Shown piece by piece: positions 35,925-48,036 of a DNA stretch of 64,000 nucleotides. The notes beneath the pieces are model-generated. The model saw only the letters and a list, made by a program, of their open reading frames with translations. It searched no databases and was not told the origin of the DNA. Source of the DNA: Multifurca ochricompacta (lineage: Eukaryota > Basidiomycota > Agaricomycetes > Russulales > Russulaceae); contig WTXG01000097.1 in assembly GCA_022496185.1 (NCBI GenBank), forward strand, positions 62,001-126,000. Direction: 5' to 3'. Position numbers and translations under genes: made by a program. How positions within the stretch are numbered: position 1 is the first letter of the stretch; each line of letters begins with the position of its first letter.

Positions 35925-36629
35925 TATATGTGGAGAAGAGAATATGACGAAGGAGAAGGGGGGGGGATGTTATTTACAGGAAAAAGACAAAAAAAATATG
36001 TACAAGGGAAGGAAAGTGAATAGGCACAGAAGGATCGAGTCGAGAAAGTGCCTGTGTCTGTCAAGTGTCTTAAGGGGACATAATGTCATGCCCTGATCAT
36101 AGTCATCTAGAAGACACGAAGAGACACGAAGAGACCACAACCCCCTGTCTCCTCGGCCTTAGGACTCATTCGGAAGATAACGGCCCGGGTAACCCCCCCC
36201 CCCCTGGATGGCAGGAGGAGACAACTAGAGTAGAGTCATTTCATCCAGGTACAGTCGTGTGAGCCGAGAATAATGTCAAGCCCTTCTACACAAAATCAAA
36301 ACAGAGTCCATATGACAGCCAGTTAGGAGTTGTGGCGTCTCCATAAAAACCAGGGGTTACCAAACCTATCACCCAGGACCTTGAAGTTGACAATAGAAGG
36401 CGCAATGCTAGAATCCCAGGTCATTTTCCTTGCAGGGTCGGTCAAAGACGATCAGGGGAGCAACTAAGCCAATTAAGCGCGTAGGTGGCTTTCGGTGTCT
36501 CCAACGCACAACACAACAACACACATCTATTCAGTAATACGTAAAGAAGCTTTCCCAGGCTTGACACCTAATTACAAGTCATACACACAAGAAACGGGAC
36601 GTCCATGGTGTCTTTAATGGCCCTCATCA
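35925..36629. other. Intergenic between two minus-strand genes
   Basis: No gene recognised. A C-rich run lies at about 36195-36206 and G-rich tracts at about 35960. It contains the promoter side of the PAXX-like gene and the 3' UTR side of the next. Confidence 0.5.
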
Positions 36630-37488
36630 TCAACGCCTCTCAATAGCCTTCGCTATCCTGTTTCGAAAGTCTTCCTCCGTCTCATCCGCCCGTTGCTTGA
36701 TATCTTCGCCTTTCTGTGCTGCCTTTTGCTTCGCTTCCTCGAATCGTGCGTTCCATGCTTCAAAAGTATCATCCGCGCGGCGTTTCAAGTCGTTGGCCGC
36801 CTCCTGGGTTTGCGACTTGCCCCAACCCAACCAGCTCCACCAGCTACTCTTCGCCGCATCTACCCTTTTCTCTAGAAAGACCAAAAAAAAAAAGTTCGTT
36901 AACACTGCGCTCAATCCAAACCCAATTCCGGAATTCCCCTAAAGAACAGCGATCAAATTCCTTACCAGTATTAGTGTGAACCTCAGCGGCGTGCTGGGCA
37001 ACTTGATCCTTGCCTTCCGCAAATCGCTGCTTCCCTCCTTCGATTCCCTGCCCGACTTGTTCTCGGGCACTTTGCACCTTCAACTGTGCCTCATTCTTGA
37101 CGTCTTGGTACTTCGAATCGACACTCTTGAGCGCCTCCTGTGCGCGGCCCTTCGCGCGACCTCCTTCAATATCTGTGACATTGCCCCACGACCCCTCCCG
37201 CTCCCGCTCTCGTTCTCTTTCGATGCGCAGATTATCCGTCATCATGTGATAGTAGTAGTAGTAGTACCAGATGGCTCCTATGGCGGCTAGCCAACTTCCG
37301 ACATAGAAAGTGGTGGTGTTCTTGTCTCGGCCTGGTGTTTTAGGCCGCAGGGTCCCTGATTCGTTGGTCACTGGGCGGGTCGGATCGGCCGTTGTGCGAG
37401 AGCCAACCGTGGCGAGCGCGCGAGTTGCGTGGACTCGCTGGATAGCCACGGGGGGGATGCGAGACCCAAGTGCGATGAGAGAGAGCAT
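36630..37488 (-). CDS. Predicted mitochondrial membrane-anchored coiled-coil (LEA/apolipoprotein-like) protein
   Basis: Two exons; start ATG 37488-37486 (MLSLIALGSRIPP). The Arg-rich, acid-free N-terminus looks like a mitochondrial presequence. One membrane segment follows (FYVGSWLAAIGAIW) and continues into six Tyr encoded by a TAC repeat. A charged Arg/Glu repeat comes next, then long amphipathic helices with LEA/apolipoprotein character (AKGRAQEALKSVDSKYQDV; AEVHTNT joined to EKRVDAAKSSWW). The C-terminal exon repeats FEAWNARFEEAKQKA-type heptads. This is similar in layout to fungal proteins annotated as calcofluor-white-hypersensitive; biochemical role unknown. Ends at 36630. Confidence 0.7.
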
Positions 37489-37677
37489 TTGGTATTCGTT
37501 CAAGTTTTGGCGGGAAGGAAAAAAAATCAAGTGTGGGACGCTAACCGTGGTGGGGTGAGTGTAAGAAATGAGACGCGTAATTTGTTGGGTTGTTGGCCTT
37601 TTTCAGGGATTGCGCGCCGCTGGATTCCATATCCATGGTATGGTCGGTGAGCCTCCTCACTGACGTCGTTATTCCTT

Positions 37678-37685
37678 TGACGTCA
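37678..37685. promoter_or_regulatory. CRE-like palindrome TGACGTCA
   Basis: A perfect TGACGTCA lies 190 bp upstream of the start of the minus-strand mitochondrial protein gene; a near match TGACGTCG lies at 37661-37668. This is the site bound by ATF/CREB-type bZIP factors, often stress-linked in fungi. Binding is inferred. Confidence 0.4.
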
Positions 37686-37689
37686 CTGT

Positions 37690-38505
37690 CAATTAATCCG
37701 TGGGTAGCGAGCACGTGTTCCCTTCTTCAAAGCGACGACGGCCTATTTACTTATTAATATTGCCGAGCGTGGATTGGATCAGGCAGTGTTCAAGATGCAG
37801 CCTGTGAGCGGTTAAGGGGTATGGGAAGTTTGTAGGGAGTAGGAAGGTAATGCAAGATTGGCTTTGGGTTGATAAGTCATGTACCAAGAGATATGTGTGA
37901 TAGCTCAAATAGGGCCTAGCATGAGTGCACTTGTGAGTTACCTGGATCCGAACTCACAAGTATTTAGATAAGAACATTCCATACTCAGATTTGCATGAGT
38001 ATGTTCCCACAGATCACCCAGAGCTGTGAGTCCTAGGCACTTTATAATATGAAATGATAGACTAAGCTGGTTGCACCACAGTGATGTAAGGATTAAGTTA
38101 AGATGTCATACTGGCCAGCCTGAAAGAAGTCTCGGAGGGAGACACATTACCCCATTCCTGCACCTACCTAGCTTTGTTTCGCTCTGCCATAATCCTCTCC
38201 TCTGCATTTTTAAGTGCGGGGTCTGGTTGTTGGATGTTCACCTCATAGTCATGGAAGGCAGTGAAAACAAAAAAAAAACGCCAACAACCCCAACTTGCTC
38301 TCGGATGAGTTCTACAGGGTTTGGCCATTGCAAGGAAGGAAATAACGTTCAGAAGTGTCTTGGAGGTGGTTCGTTAGTGGCTAACTAAGTACGAAGGCAA
38401 GGCACCCACACCCATTATATGTCACAAGTGCATGGATCCACACTCGCCGGACTCAGAGTGCTGGACTCCAGCTGTCACCGACGCCTTTGATCTTGCAGAT
38501 CGCGA
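37690..38505. other. Intergenic, upstream of UreF
   Basis: No gene supported. A CpG-poor, AT-rich stretch at about 37850-38100 may be a decayed repeat, but I could not find its ends. Confidence 0.45.
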
Positions 38506-39425
38506 ATGCAGGTTGACAAGGAGACCTATCTATTACTCCTCCTTTCCGATGCCCACCTCCCAACAGGTTCATTCGTAGCTTCCGCGGGTCTCGAGTCCAC
38601 CGCTGCTCATGCGCTCTTCCATGTGCCTGCCACCCCCCGGCTCAGACACGCTCGCCTTTCTCCGAAACTCAGTTGACACCTACGCACGCAGCACGCTACC
38701 CTTCGCGCGTGACGCTCACCGCGTCACCACTTCTTATGCCAGCGGGGAAATGACCGAGCTGGACGAGGCACTTCAAGCCCTCAGTCGTCTCGACGCTCTG
38801 TACAATGCGAGTACGCTGAACCATGTCGCACGTCGTGCGTCATGTGCACAAGGCCCTGCGTTGCTCACACTTTATGCAAGGGGGCTCACTCGCCCACCCT
38901 TTCTGATGTTGAAGACACCAACGACATATTTACCCCTTCTCGATGAACGTGAGAACCGGGCAGGTGCATTGGTGGCTGCACTTAAGCTGCGCGTGCGGAG
39001 AGGCGATTCTGATGCACCGGGGCACCTTCCCATCTGTTGGGGGGTTCTGGCGGGCGTGCTTGGCCTGACTGTCGGTGAGCCAGTATCCTTTTAGCCCCTC
39101 AGACGCTGCAACCGTATCACACATGGTTCAATATACAGACCATGGAGCCTACATTCACCTCTTCCTTCATGCGCGCGGCGTGCTCTCCGCCGCAATACGC
39201 ATGAACGCTTTGGGACCTTACGCCGCGCAGCAGCTCCTTCTGCACGCTGTTAAACACATGGTTGACGACGCTTTGACGTCCACTGCACATGTAGTCTCCA
39301 GGGCACTACAAGATGAGATTGACCCGGAACACGCGGAAGACCGACTTCCAGCAACGACATGGCCTTTAGGCGACCTCCTAGCTGCACGACATGATCTACT
39401 CCACTCTCGTATCTTTAACAGCTAG
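38506..39425 (+). CDS. Urease accessory protein UreF (apparent frameshift)
   Basis: ATG 38506 opens ETYLLLLLSDAHLPTGSFVASAGLES, split here as the UreF signature LLLLSDAHLPTGSFVASAGL. The frame must then shift at the C6 run near 38630 to continue as GSDTLAFLRNSVDTYARSTL; I see no intron that would do this (the only GT..AG is about 20 nt). From there the protein is normal: CWGVLAGVLGLTV, intron 39075-39138, then HGAYIHLFLHARGVLSAAI, MNALGPYAAQQLL and the C-terminus to 39425. UreF, with UreD and UreG, loads nickel into urease in the cytosol. Either the extra C is a sequencing error, or urease maturation is lost. Confidence 0.85.
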
Positions 39426-39801
39426 TAACGTAGCACATCATAATAAGTTCGAAGCCTACTGTATTGATCACAATCAGAATCACCAAATTCAATTCATGAC
39501 TACACAGCCGTGAGAGCCTCTCGTCGTACCCTTTAGCAGCTCAGCTTGGTCTGCAATGTTACAACTGATCACTGTAATGTTCCGATCAACCAATGTCCAA
39601 TCAGAACATCGCACCGCGTACGTTGGCTTCAGTGCTCAACGTTGGATAGCATTCCCAAGCAAAGTATCTTGAGTACCTCTGACGTGACGCGAGAGTGTCC
39701 GAAAGGTTTGGAAAGCAATTAAGATGAGGTTCCCTTGTGCTTTTCTCTAGACACTTAAGTCATAAAGGCCAAGGCCATGCACAAACCAATGGCGAGATAA
39801 A
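39426..39801. other. Intergenic to first hAT element
   Basis: 3' flank of UreF; nothing recognised. The TSD of the hAT element (GAGATAAA) is at its right end, 39794-39801. Confidence 0.5.
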
Positions 39802-42800
39802 TAGGGCTGCGCACCGTACCCGTACCTCACGGTATGGACGGGTCCGTAGTACGGTTGCCATACCCGTGCCGTACCGAGCTTAAGTCAATGTCGAGACGGA
39901 CGGTGGACGGGTACGGAAAATGCCGTCCAAACCGTCAAAAAGACAGCCGTAGACGGCATTAGACGGCATGGACAGCATTGACTGAATGAGCTTTAATCTT
40001 GTCATTAAGCCACCAAAACTCCCCCACTATAGTATCTTTACCTATTTAGATAGCAGATAAGCGTTAGCTAAATATGGTAAAAATATGAGATAAGATTAAT
40101 TAACTAATACTCAATGTGGTCAAAGCTGAAGTGAACGCGTACAGAGTAGCAACCTTTTATACTGCTCAGAGGAGCACAACAATAAGTAGAATAAATATAG
40201 TTATTTAAATGTGACAAGACAGAAAGAATGCGTTGTGTGCAATGTCTCTGAATCAATTATCTGACGCACTTTAGATTATCTTATCATAATCATAAGATCA
40301 GGAGCCCTCGCTACCGGCCCATCTCAACAACAGGTACGCTTCCATTTTTCAAGAAGTAACTATTATTAAAATTTAATCCAAATAACAAGAACAATGCTCA
40401 ATTTTCTTCTGTTGATTGCTGGGAAATGAGGGTGAGATCGCTGCGTTAAGGAGGCCCCATGATGCAATAAATAGACCCTCAATCCATGTGGAGTCTTACA
40501 ACTTTGCCTTACCATGACAGATCAGCCCGCCCAAGGACCAGAAGGTCAACAGCTTGATGCATGAAAATCCCCAAACCTATTCGGCCATGTTCCCACATAA
40601 ACCAAGGTAAGTAGTTCATTCAAGTGTAATTTGAGTGCGGCTATGAAATACTTACTCATCCTTCCAGGTCAACGTTCTCGCCCGGTCCGAACCACTGCAG
40701 GTACACGATTAGCCGCAGCTATTGCTGTGGAGAAGCTTGATGAATTTGGGAATCTTGTCCCATTGTCCCACCGGCACCTTGCACACACCCCCAAACACAA
40801 GACCCCTGTAAAGCGCAAGCAAGCTGTCATGAATGATGTCAATAGTGATGTAGATGATGCTGACTTTAGTGCTTCTTCTGCTGAGGATGGATCAGATGAT
40901 CCTAGCAATGCCATGGAAATAAGTAATGAAGAGGTATGAAATATCTTAATGTGATTCCATGGTCAGGCGAATTAACAATTTGTAGCTAGCTGATATGTTA
41001 CCCTCAAAAACCATACCAGAGGTCAGCAACAAAAAGGGCCACGCGCGCGTCCTAAAATCAAAGATAAAGACGAACCCAACTCCTGCACCCCCAAGGAAGA
41101 AGGCTAGGACTTGTTCTGTTGAGGTCGAGGAGATTGAAGATGAAGATACCCCCCACCGGACTGCAGAAACGCATACAAGCATCCTTCCAACAAGCTCATT
41201 CGGAAACGCTCACCCCAAAAAGGCAAGTTTTGCCTTGTGTTTCTCACATCTTTGTCTCATTATGGGTTTTTATAGAAGGCTGGAAATATAAGGAATCCAA
41301 TATATTTATTCTACGAAGTCGTCACCAATGGGCCACGCAGTACCCCAGGAGAAGATGGCGATATACATTATCGTTGCCTTCATGGCGCTCATAAGGTTTG
41401 TACTATCAAGAAGACAATGAAATCTAATCTAAACGGTGCGTTATCTTATCATTTTTTTGTTTATCATTCCTGATGGATGATGCTTCCCTTAGTACTCATA
41501 AATAATCTCCGCGTCCATGTTAAGCCGATGTATCAACTCTATTACATCCTTAAGAATCGTGATGAGCCCCCAACACCTGATGAGATTGCTATCGCATCTG
41601 GACTAAAGAAACTCGATGGACGCACTGAAGCTGAATACATAAAGAAGCTTGGGCAATCATCTGAAAACATCAAGAAAGCCTTTGAAGACCAGAAAGCCCG
41701 CGCCACTGTAAGTAATGTTAGCTTCTCAAACATCTGGATGTCACGAAGCAATGATCAGGTTCCATGGGATCAAGAAACATTTGAACGGCTCCTCACTGAG
41801 TGGATCGTTGCCTGCGACCAGCCGTTTGATGAGGTTGAGAAACCTGAATTCATCAAGATGATGGATTTTACACACCACAATGGTGGTCCATTGGATATTC
41901 CAAAACGTGATGGGATCAAGCGGCGTGTTGTGAAGATGGGTGAGGAAACAATCGAAGGCATTCGCAAAATGTTCTCAGTAAGCATAATCTTATTTTCTTC
42001 ATATCACATATTTATCCATATGAGCAGAATCTCGAGGGGAAGGTGTGCTTGTCACTGGATGCATGGACATCTAGCAATCAGTACGCGTTTTTGGCGATTG
42101 TTGCACACTATGTGACCAATGATGGGCAACTTGGTTCGTGCTCTTCCCTTCATTCAACCGGCATAATCTTATTATCCCCTTCCAGAGGAGTTGCTGATTG
42201 ACTTCCAAGAACTTACTGGGGAGCATTCAGGAGAGAATATGGCAGAGGCGGTTTGGGCTACACTAGAGTTATACGGTCTCATTGGAAAGGTGAGTTTCCC
42301 ATCCTCAGCCTAGAAATGTGTTTCTAATCCATTTCAGATTATTGCCCTTGTAATGGATAATGCTAGCAACAACAACACCCTAGTTAAATCACTGGAATGG
42401 CGATGCCAACAACGAGGGATACCATTCTCGGCGCAAGATGCACAGTTGCGTTGCATGCCTCATACAATTCATTTGGCTGCTATCAAGGTATTACATAAAA
42501 TTATATTTATTTCTGTCATCACATCTAATCTTTAAATATCAGCTTCTCGAAGGCGTAGGGGCGATCTCAAAGGCTGAAGGGAAAAAAGCCACCATGCGTA
42601 GCGGCAACTACCAAGACAATGTTACGATCCCTCTCTCGCGTGAACACGACAACGACGCAGCGGGTGATGGCGAGGACGATGAGAATGTCATAGACATACC
42701 AGACACAGATTCTGATACAGCTGACGTCGATGCGGCTGACAGCGTACTGCCTGCTATTGAAAGGGTAAGCAATGGGTCCATTCTTCACCAATTAAACTGA

Positions 42801-44767
42801 AACATTCTGGTCAGCTTCGGAAAATCATCAAGGCCGTCCGTTCAAGCCCCCAACGTCGTCAATCTTGGGCTCGTGAGATTCAATTTGTGCAACTTGAAGG
42901 AGGCAGGATGTTAGATGACTGCAGTACACCACTTGTACTCATTCTCGATGTGAGAACCCGATGGTCGTCAACACATCAAATGCTTCGTGAGTTATCATGG
43001 TTACTTGTATGAGGTTTCTTACTGGCATGTTATAGGGCGCGCCCTTGATTATCGCAAAACGATCGACTCCTATGTATCTTGAAACAAGGATCTCCATGCC
43101 CTCGAACTCAGTAACACTGACTGGGAATCTATTGCTCTTGTGACATCCTGGCTGAAATCATTTCGAGCTGCTACTACTGAGATGTCTGCCACAAAAATAC
43201 CAATGCTTTCAATGACCCATGCCATATTTCAAGGCTTACAAGATGATATCAGGAATACTCTTCGCAACCTTCCTGACTCAGTGTCACCTCGAATCAAACT
43301 TGGTCTCACAGACGCACACCGGAAACTTAGTGACTATTACTACCGGTATGACGCGTCTCCCTTCTACACTTGGGCTGCATGTGCGTCAATGATTATTTTA
43401 AATTGGTCACTCACTAACTGTATACCCCACTAGTGCTTGATCCACGAATCTCATATGAGGGCATGAAGGTGGATTATGATGACGATCCAGCGCTCTCTGA
43501 TCATCTTGAACATTCCAAGTCAAGCCTCTTCAATTACTTCAACAGAAATTATGCGAAGGCAGATGATCGTACATTGTCTTCAGCATCATCTTTGCCTGTC
43601 ACATCGCGGCCTATTTTGGGATCACCTCAGAAATCCTTTGCTGCTCGGTATCGCAGAAAAGAGAAGAGCTCTATCAATGAACTCGAAGAATATTTCAAAC
43701 TCCCTGCTGAAGATTTCGATACTTGTAATCCAATTCATTGGTGGATGGGTCGACGCGCACAGTTCCCAAACCTCTTTCGTTTGGCTCGTGACATTCTATG
43801 CATTCCTGGTAAGTAAATTTAATTTAATGACAGTCATCTTCTTATTAATGGACCGAACCTGACATAGGCTCTGCTGTTGCCGTTGAGAGAATATTCTCTG
43901 GTGGACGTGACACGATCTCCCTCCGTCGCGCCAGTCTCAATGCGAATACCATTTGCACTCTGATGCTTGTCAAGAAGCGGTTGCATCTTGCACGCATGCA
44001 AGCTGATATTGCACTGGGCCGTTCAGCTGTCAATTAACCTAGATACGATGCTTTTTTATGCCTTAATGTAATTGTGATCGCATTTAGATAACATAATTGA
44101 TGAAATCAAAACGCGTCTCACATTTAATTAGATACTGAGTATATACATCTCAGATCGATCATGTGATCAAATCACATTCATTAACAAGCGAGACGTTTAC
44201 TTTAATTTAGTAGCAATACTATAGTACATCTAAATTGTATATAAAGCCACTAAATCTGCTATAGATAAAGCAGTTGCTATCGCATTATCGCGAGAATCTA
44301 AGTCTCTAAGCTAACAAGGTGAAATAGATAGTAGTATTGCAGTATCTAAAATATAAGCCTGCGCCATGCCTGTTTCTACACTACAGCATAAACTACATAA
44401 AAGGGGCTGTAGAATAGCCCTGATAAATCGTCCTGTTTGAGAAACATCCCCGTCCGTCGCTTCATTGCTCTAAAACTCTTGCTCACGCTACCCGCTCGAC
44501 TCTATATTCTCTCTAGAATACTCCCAAGAATACACCTATTAATTGCTTTATCACTCTAAGCTTCTTGTTCATGCTGCCTTGCTCAACTTTATTTTCTCTA
44601 GTACTACCGTCTACTACCGTATACCGTAAACGGCCGTACCCGTACCCGTACCGTACCTGTCAGCGATCCAGTGAGTACAAAAAACGGATGGTGGACGGGT
44701 CAGCCGTACCCATCTTATTACCATCAAATGGACGGCCGTCACCATAAAACAGACGGTGCGCAGCCTA
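39802..44767 (+). mobile_element. hAT transposon, family A copy 1 (4966 bp), TSD GAGATAAA
   Basis: Ends are TAGGGCTGCGCACCGT at the left and, reversed, TAGGCTGCGCACCGTC at the right. Perfect 8-bp duplications GAGATAAA flank it (39794-39801, 44768-44775). Subterminal regions are packed with CCGTAC, TACCCGTACC and GACGG motifs. It carries a BED/hAT transposase gene in plus orientation. A second copy lies inverted at 54985-61026; without its inserted LTR and 5-bp duplication that copy is also exactly 4966 bp. Confidence 0.96.
40514..44037 (+). pseudogene. hAT transposase, copy 1, with stop and frameshift
   Basis: ATG 40514 to TAA 44035. An acidic, Lys-rich N-terminus is followed by a BED-like region (CLHGAHK..., about 41300-41420), then the RNase-H-like core: KVCLSLDAWTSSN (first catalytic Asp), IIALVMDNASNN (second Asp), LRCMPHTIHLAA. 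The hAT C-terminal dimerisation block is intact (IHWWMGRRAQFPNLFRLA, SAVAVERIFSGGRD). Many short introns. Two lesions show against copy 2: a missing C near 40562 that gives an early TGA, and TGA at 43080-43082 where copy 2 has CGA. hAT transposases cut and paste DNA with these ends and make 8-bp duplications. Confidence 0.88.
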
Positions 44768-44775
44768 GAGATAAA

Positions 44776-45190
44776 GCCCGATCGCTGGCGCCTTTTTTTG
44801 CCTCTCAGAAAGTACGCTCGATGACCTGTCCTATTACGGTACTACTGGTCGCTCTATACAGGAAACATCAACTTTTGTTTCTCGCCAGCCAAAATTTTCG
44901 GAGGCGCCCGAGAACGGAACGTAGAGGGTGTTGATATTACTTTCACTCGAGGCCGTACCTGTTGCTATGTGCCCACACCACAGGTTTACCCTTCAACTCC
45001 ATTGAGCGTCGTCACGTCAGGAATCGGGAAATAAGACAAGGACAAGGGAAAGCATCACCTGTTTTTGTATCTTTATTATTTTGAAGGGCACCGTCAGTTC
45101 CTTGAGGCCCAGATAAGTCACGGAAAGTCACCCTCCTAAAGGTGGCCGTGAGATCTGCATTACAATAGATAGGGCATTTTTTGTTCCGTT
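44776..45190. other. Sequence between hAT copy 1 and retroposon tail
   Basis: No gene or repeat end recognised. Confidence 0.45.
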
Positions 45191-45620
45191 CGGTTGATAC
45201 TATCTTTTTTTTTTTTTTTTTTTTTTTTGAAATCAACTTTATTACGTGCTTCAGCCAAACAGACAAATCGCACGGCTACTACAGGGACATAGTAGCTACT
45301 GTAAGAAGGGACAAATGCCCTGGAGGTAGTGGCAGAAACCCAAAGGGAAAAACCATGGAGAGTGTACATGGAAGACCCAGCGAACCAGGACCCCCACCCA
45401 AAGGGTGGGGAAAGGAAGATGTAAAAAGAAAATGGGGATGGCTAGGCGCATGTGCCAGGTCCAGACCCTGTGTGCCATCATGGTCGAGACCCAACCAATC
45501 AGTTCAGTGAAAGCCGAAACACAAAAGTGACAAGTAAAAATAGAAAAAGCCACTAGGCGGCGGGTGTGGGGGCCAGGACAGCCGGCTTCTTGACACTGTT
45601 GAGGTTTCAGCACCCCGATC

Positions 45621-45829
45621 TGTGGAAACGCAGCCTGATAAATCTGGTCAAAACAACTGCATTGTAAGATATAAAAATACTGTTCTTAAATACTGTAAAG
45701 ACTGCTGTGCTGTGATCATAAGGAATGTACTTAATCATAATAAACGAGTGTGTAAGTATCATCTTGCACTGCCAACACCGGTCACCTCTGATCCGGTCCG
45801 GCCAACTCTGATCCGTTACCGGCTCAACA
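45621..45829 (-). repeat. Copia LTR, 209 bp (3' LTR of the element)
   Basis: TG..CA ends; identical to 47712-47920 except two positions (CCGG to CTGG and CCGG to CCAG), both CpG transitions. The 5-bp duplication CGATC precedes it at 45616-45620. Confidence 0.95.
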
Positions 45830-45896
45830 TCCCCCCGTGATTAAGACAATCCTAGATTAGTCCTAATCCAGAGACAAAGTCCATAAGATCCCTGAG

Positions 45897-47193
45897 TCAG
45901 CAAGGAGAAAAAATGTAGAATGGAAAGTCATCGGCATTGTCTCCAAGGCTGGAGTCCGAATAGCCGACAAGACCGTTTCCGTGCGCTCCATTGTAGTATA
46001 GCCGAAGATTAGCTGTACTGTTTGGATAACCCAGTACGTACTTGACAAGTCGTAGATGTTGCGGGGAAGGGTTTGCTGCATACTGCGCAAGGCGCGCTAC
46101 AGCGAAAGAAATGAATGGGCAGGTCCCAACTTGCACATACAAAAGGCTTCCAATGATTAGTTGATAATATGCAATCTCTGTTTGAGTAGCCTGTTCAGTG
46201 TGCTTTACCAAGTGGACATCTGCCCCAGCAGGGAGTGGTGTGCGTGCGGGGTTCGCATCCGCCATACCAAAGCGTGCAATGATCTCTCCAATGTACCGTG
46301 ATTGATCAATTTCCAGACGCGTGATGGATCTGTCGCGCGTGATCTGAACTTCCAGATATGAGTTGATCTCACCTAGATCCATCCTTTCATAGCGCTTAGA
46401 TAAGATCTCCTTGATCCGGTTAACCTCCTTGAGAGTATCGCCTAAAATAGTGATGTCGTCGACATAGAGGATTATAATTGCTGTACCCTCCCCGTCTTGG
46501 CGATGACGCACGGATACCCTGGCATCAGAAAGGGTGCGCGTGAAGCCGAGCTCCAATTAGAACTCCATGGAATTGCGAGTTCCATGTGCGTGAGGCTTGT
46601 TTGAGTCCGTAAACTGCCTTTTTGAGTAGGCATACTTTGTCCATCTGGCCCGATGATGAAACCCTCCATGTATATTACCTCATCCAGTAGTCCGTTCAGG
46701 AGCGCCGACTTGACGTCCATTTGATGGATCTCCCAATCCCCTAGCGCGGCCCACACTAGTAACAGTCCCAATGACTCGAACTGGGCTACTGGAGAAAATG
46801 TTTCATCATGTCAATTCCCTGAATCTGTGTGAATCCCTTAGCAACCAAGCACGCGCGAAAGCGTCCATCAGCTTTGCGCTTGAAAACCCACTTGGACTTC
46901 ACAGCCTTCCGATCGGCCGGTAAGTCCACCAGTGTCCAAGTTCCATTTCTGGCTAGTGCGTCCATTTCATATTGGCACGCGTCCTGCCAGTCACTAGCAT
47001 AGTCAGACTTTATCAACATGAGCGGATCACAATATGCAGCCGCTGCGAGCAAAGCGCGTTGCCCGAGTTGCCCATCCTCACCTGGATTCCTGCGAGGCAG
47101 TCTCTGAGGGGGCGTGTCCTCCAAAATGGGGACAACGGTCCGCTGAATCCGGAGAATCCGGTTTCGCAGTGTACGGGGTGGGGGCTCTTGCAT
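45897..47193 (-). pseudogene. Copia reverse transcriptase / RNase H fragment
   Basis: Starts in the conserved region before RT (SDYASDWQDACQYEMDALAR, NGTWTLVDLP, KSKWVFKRKADG), continues in other frames with HQMDVKSALLNG, then the catalytic IILYVDDITILG, LEVQITRDRS, YYQLIIGSLLYV and the start of RNase H (GLVGYSDSS). Frames break near 46790 and 46560. The RNase H end is cut short. Not able to support transposition by itself. Confidence 0.9.
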
Positions 47194-47711
47194 TGCGGGC
47201 GTGAAGGCGGGATAGTCTAGACTGTATTACCAGAACTTGAGGTTTGCTGTATAGCAACCGGGGATGGCGTCCTTGGCGGATCGACCTCCCTTGAGCTTGA
47301 GTAGGGACAGCCATAGGGAATGTAATGGCCAGGATTGATCGGAACGAATGGACAGCTCACCATTGTTCCAAAACAGAAAGGAGCTGTCAGACCCAGATCG
47401 TGAAGACCGATCAAACCCCGATGTATCCAACTGTATGCTCTGAACCCACAAAGGGTCCAGTCCCTATTAGGAATTGCTCACACGTGCTTCAGCGTCGCCA
47501 CGCTCCCTCGCACAGCTCGCATGAAGCCCGGTGAAGGGCCCAGTCTACACCGATCCACCGGTTCCAGGAGCCGGGGAATAGGGTTTCACAAGTAACAGAG
47601 GCTTGCCTTTTCTGGGAGATATCAAGTGTGCGTGTTCTGAAAAGGAAGCTTGTGTAATAAATGTCGATCTTCTTCTGGATAATTTAGTTATGCCCAGCAG
47701 GGCCCATAACC

Positions 47712-47920
47712 TGTGGAAACGCAGCCTGATAAATCTGGTCAAAACAACTGCATTGTAAGATATAAAAATACTGTTCTTAAATACTGTAAAGACTGCTGTG
47801 CTGTGATCATAAGGAATGTACTTAATCATAATAAACGAGTGTGTAAGTATCATCTTGCACTGCCAACACTGGTCACCTCTGATCCAGTCCGGCCAACTCT
47901 GATCCGTTACCGGCTCAACA
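47712..47920 (-). repeat. Copia LTR, 209 bp (5' LTR of the element)
   Basis: Partner of 45621-45829; followed by the target duplication CGATC at 47921-47925. Confidence 0.95.
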
Positions 47921-47952
47921 CGATCGAGGGACATTCAATCTCAGGAAAAGTA

Positions 47953-48027
47953 TAGCCATGTTGGGGATTGAACCCAAGACCCCCAGACATTCTAGGTCCA
48001 GTGCTCTAACCACTGAGCTACATGGCC
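47953..48027 (-). ncRNA. tRNA-like sequence (tRNA-derived module or decayed tRNA)
   Basis: On the minus strand an acceptor stem GGCCATG/CATGGCT, D arm GCTC..GAGC, an A box (TAGCTCAGTGGTTAGAGC), and a T arm TTGGG..CCCAA with B box GGTTCAATCCC (read GGGTTCAATCC) are all present. The anticodon stem pairs only with wobbles and the spacing is off by one, so the anticodon cannot be assigned with confidence. It lies inside the retroposon, in the same orientation as ORF1. Confidence 0.6.
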
Positions 48028-48036
48028 TTGGGAACT

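Larger units (their letters stand above)
45621..47920 (-). mobile_element. Internally deleted Ty1/copia retrotransposon (2300 bp), TSD CGATC
   Basis: Two 209-bp LTRs flank about 1.9 kb; CGATC is duplicated on both sides (45616-45620 and 47921-47925). A purine run, GGGGGGA on the minus strand, abuts the 3' LTR as a polypurine tract. Only part of pol remains; gag, protease and integrase were not found. The LTRs are a shortened relative of the about 400-bp solo LTRs at 50082 and 54543. Confidence 0.92.

Noticed and set aside
45160..45369. Minus-strand frame with a Lys run
   Set aside because: It is the translated poly(A) tail of the retroposon.
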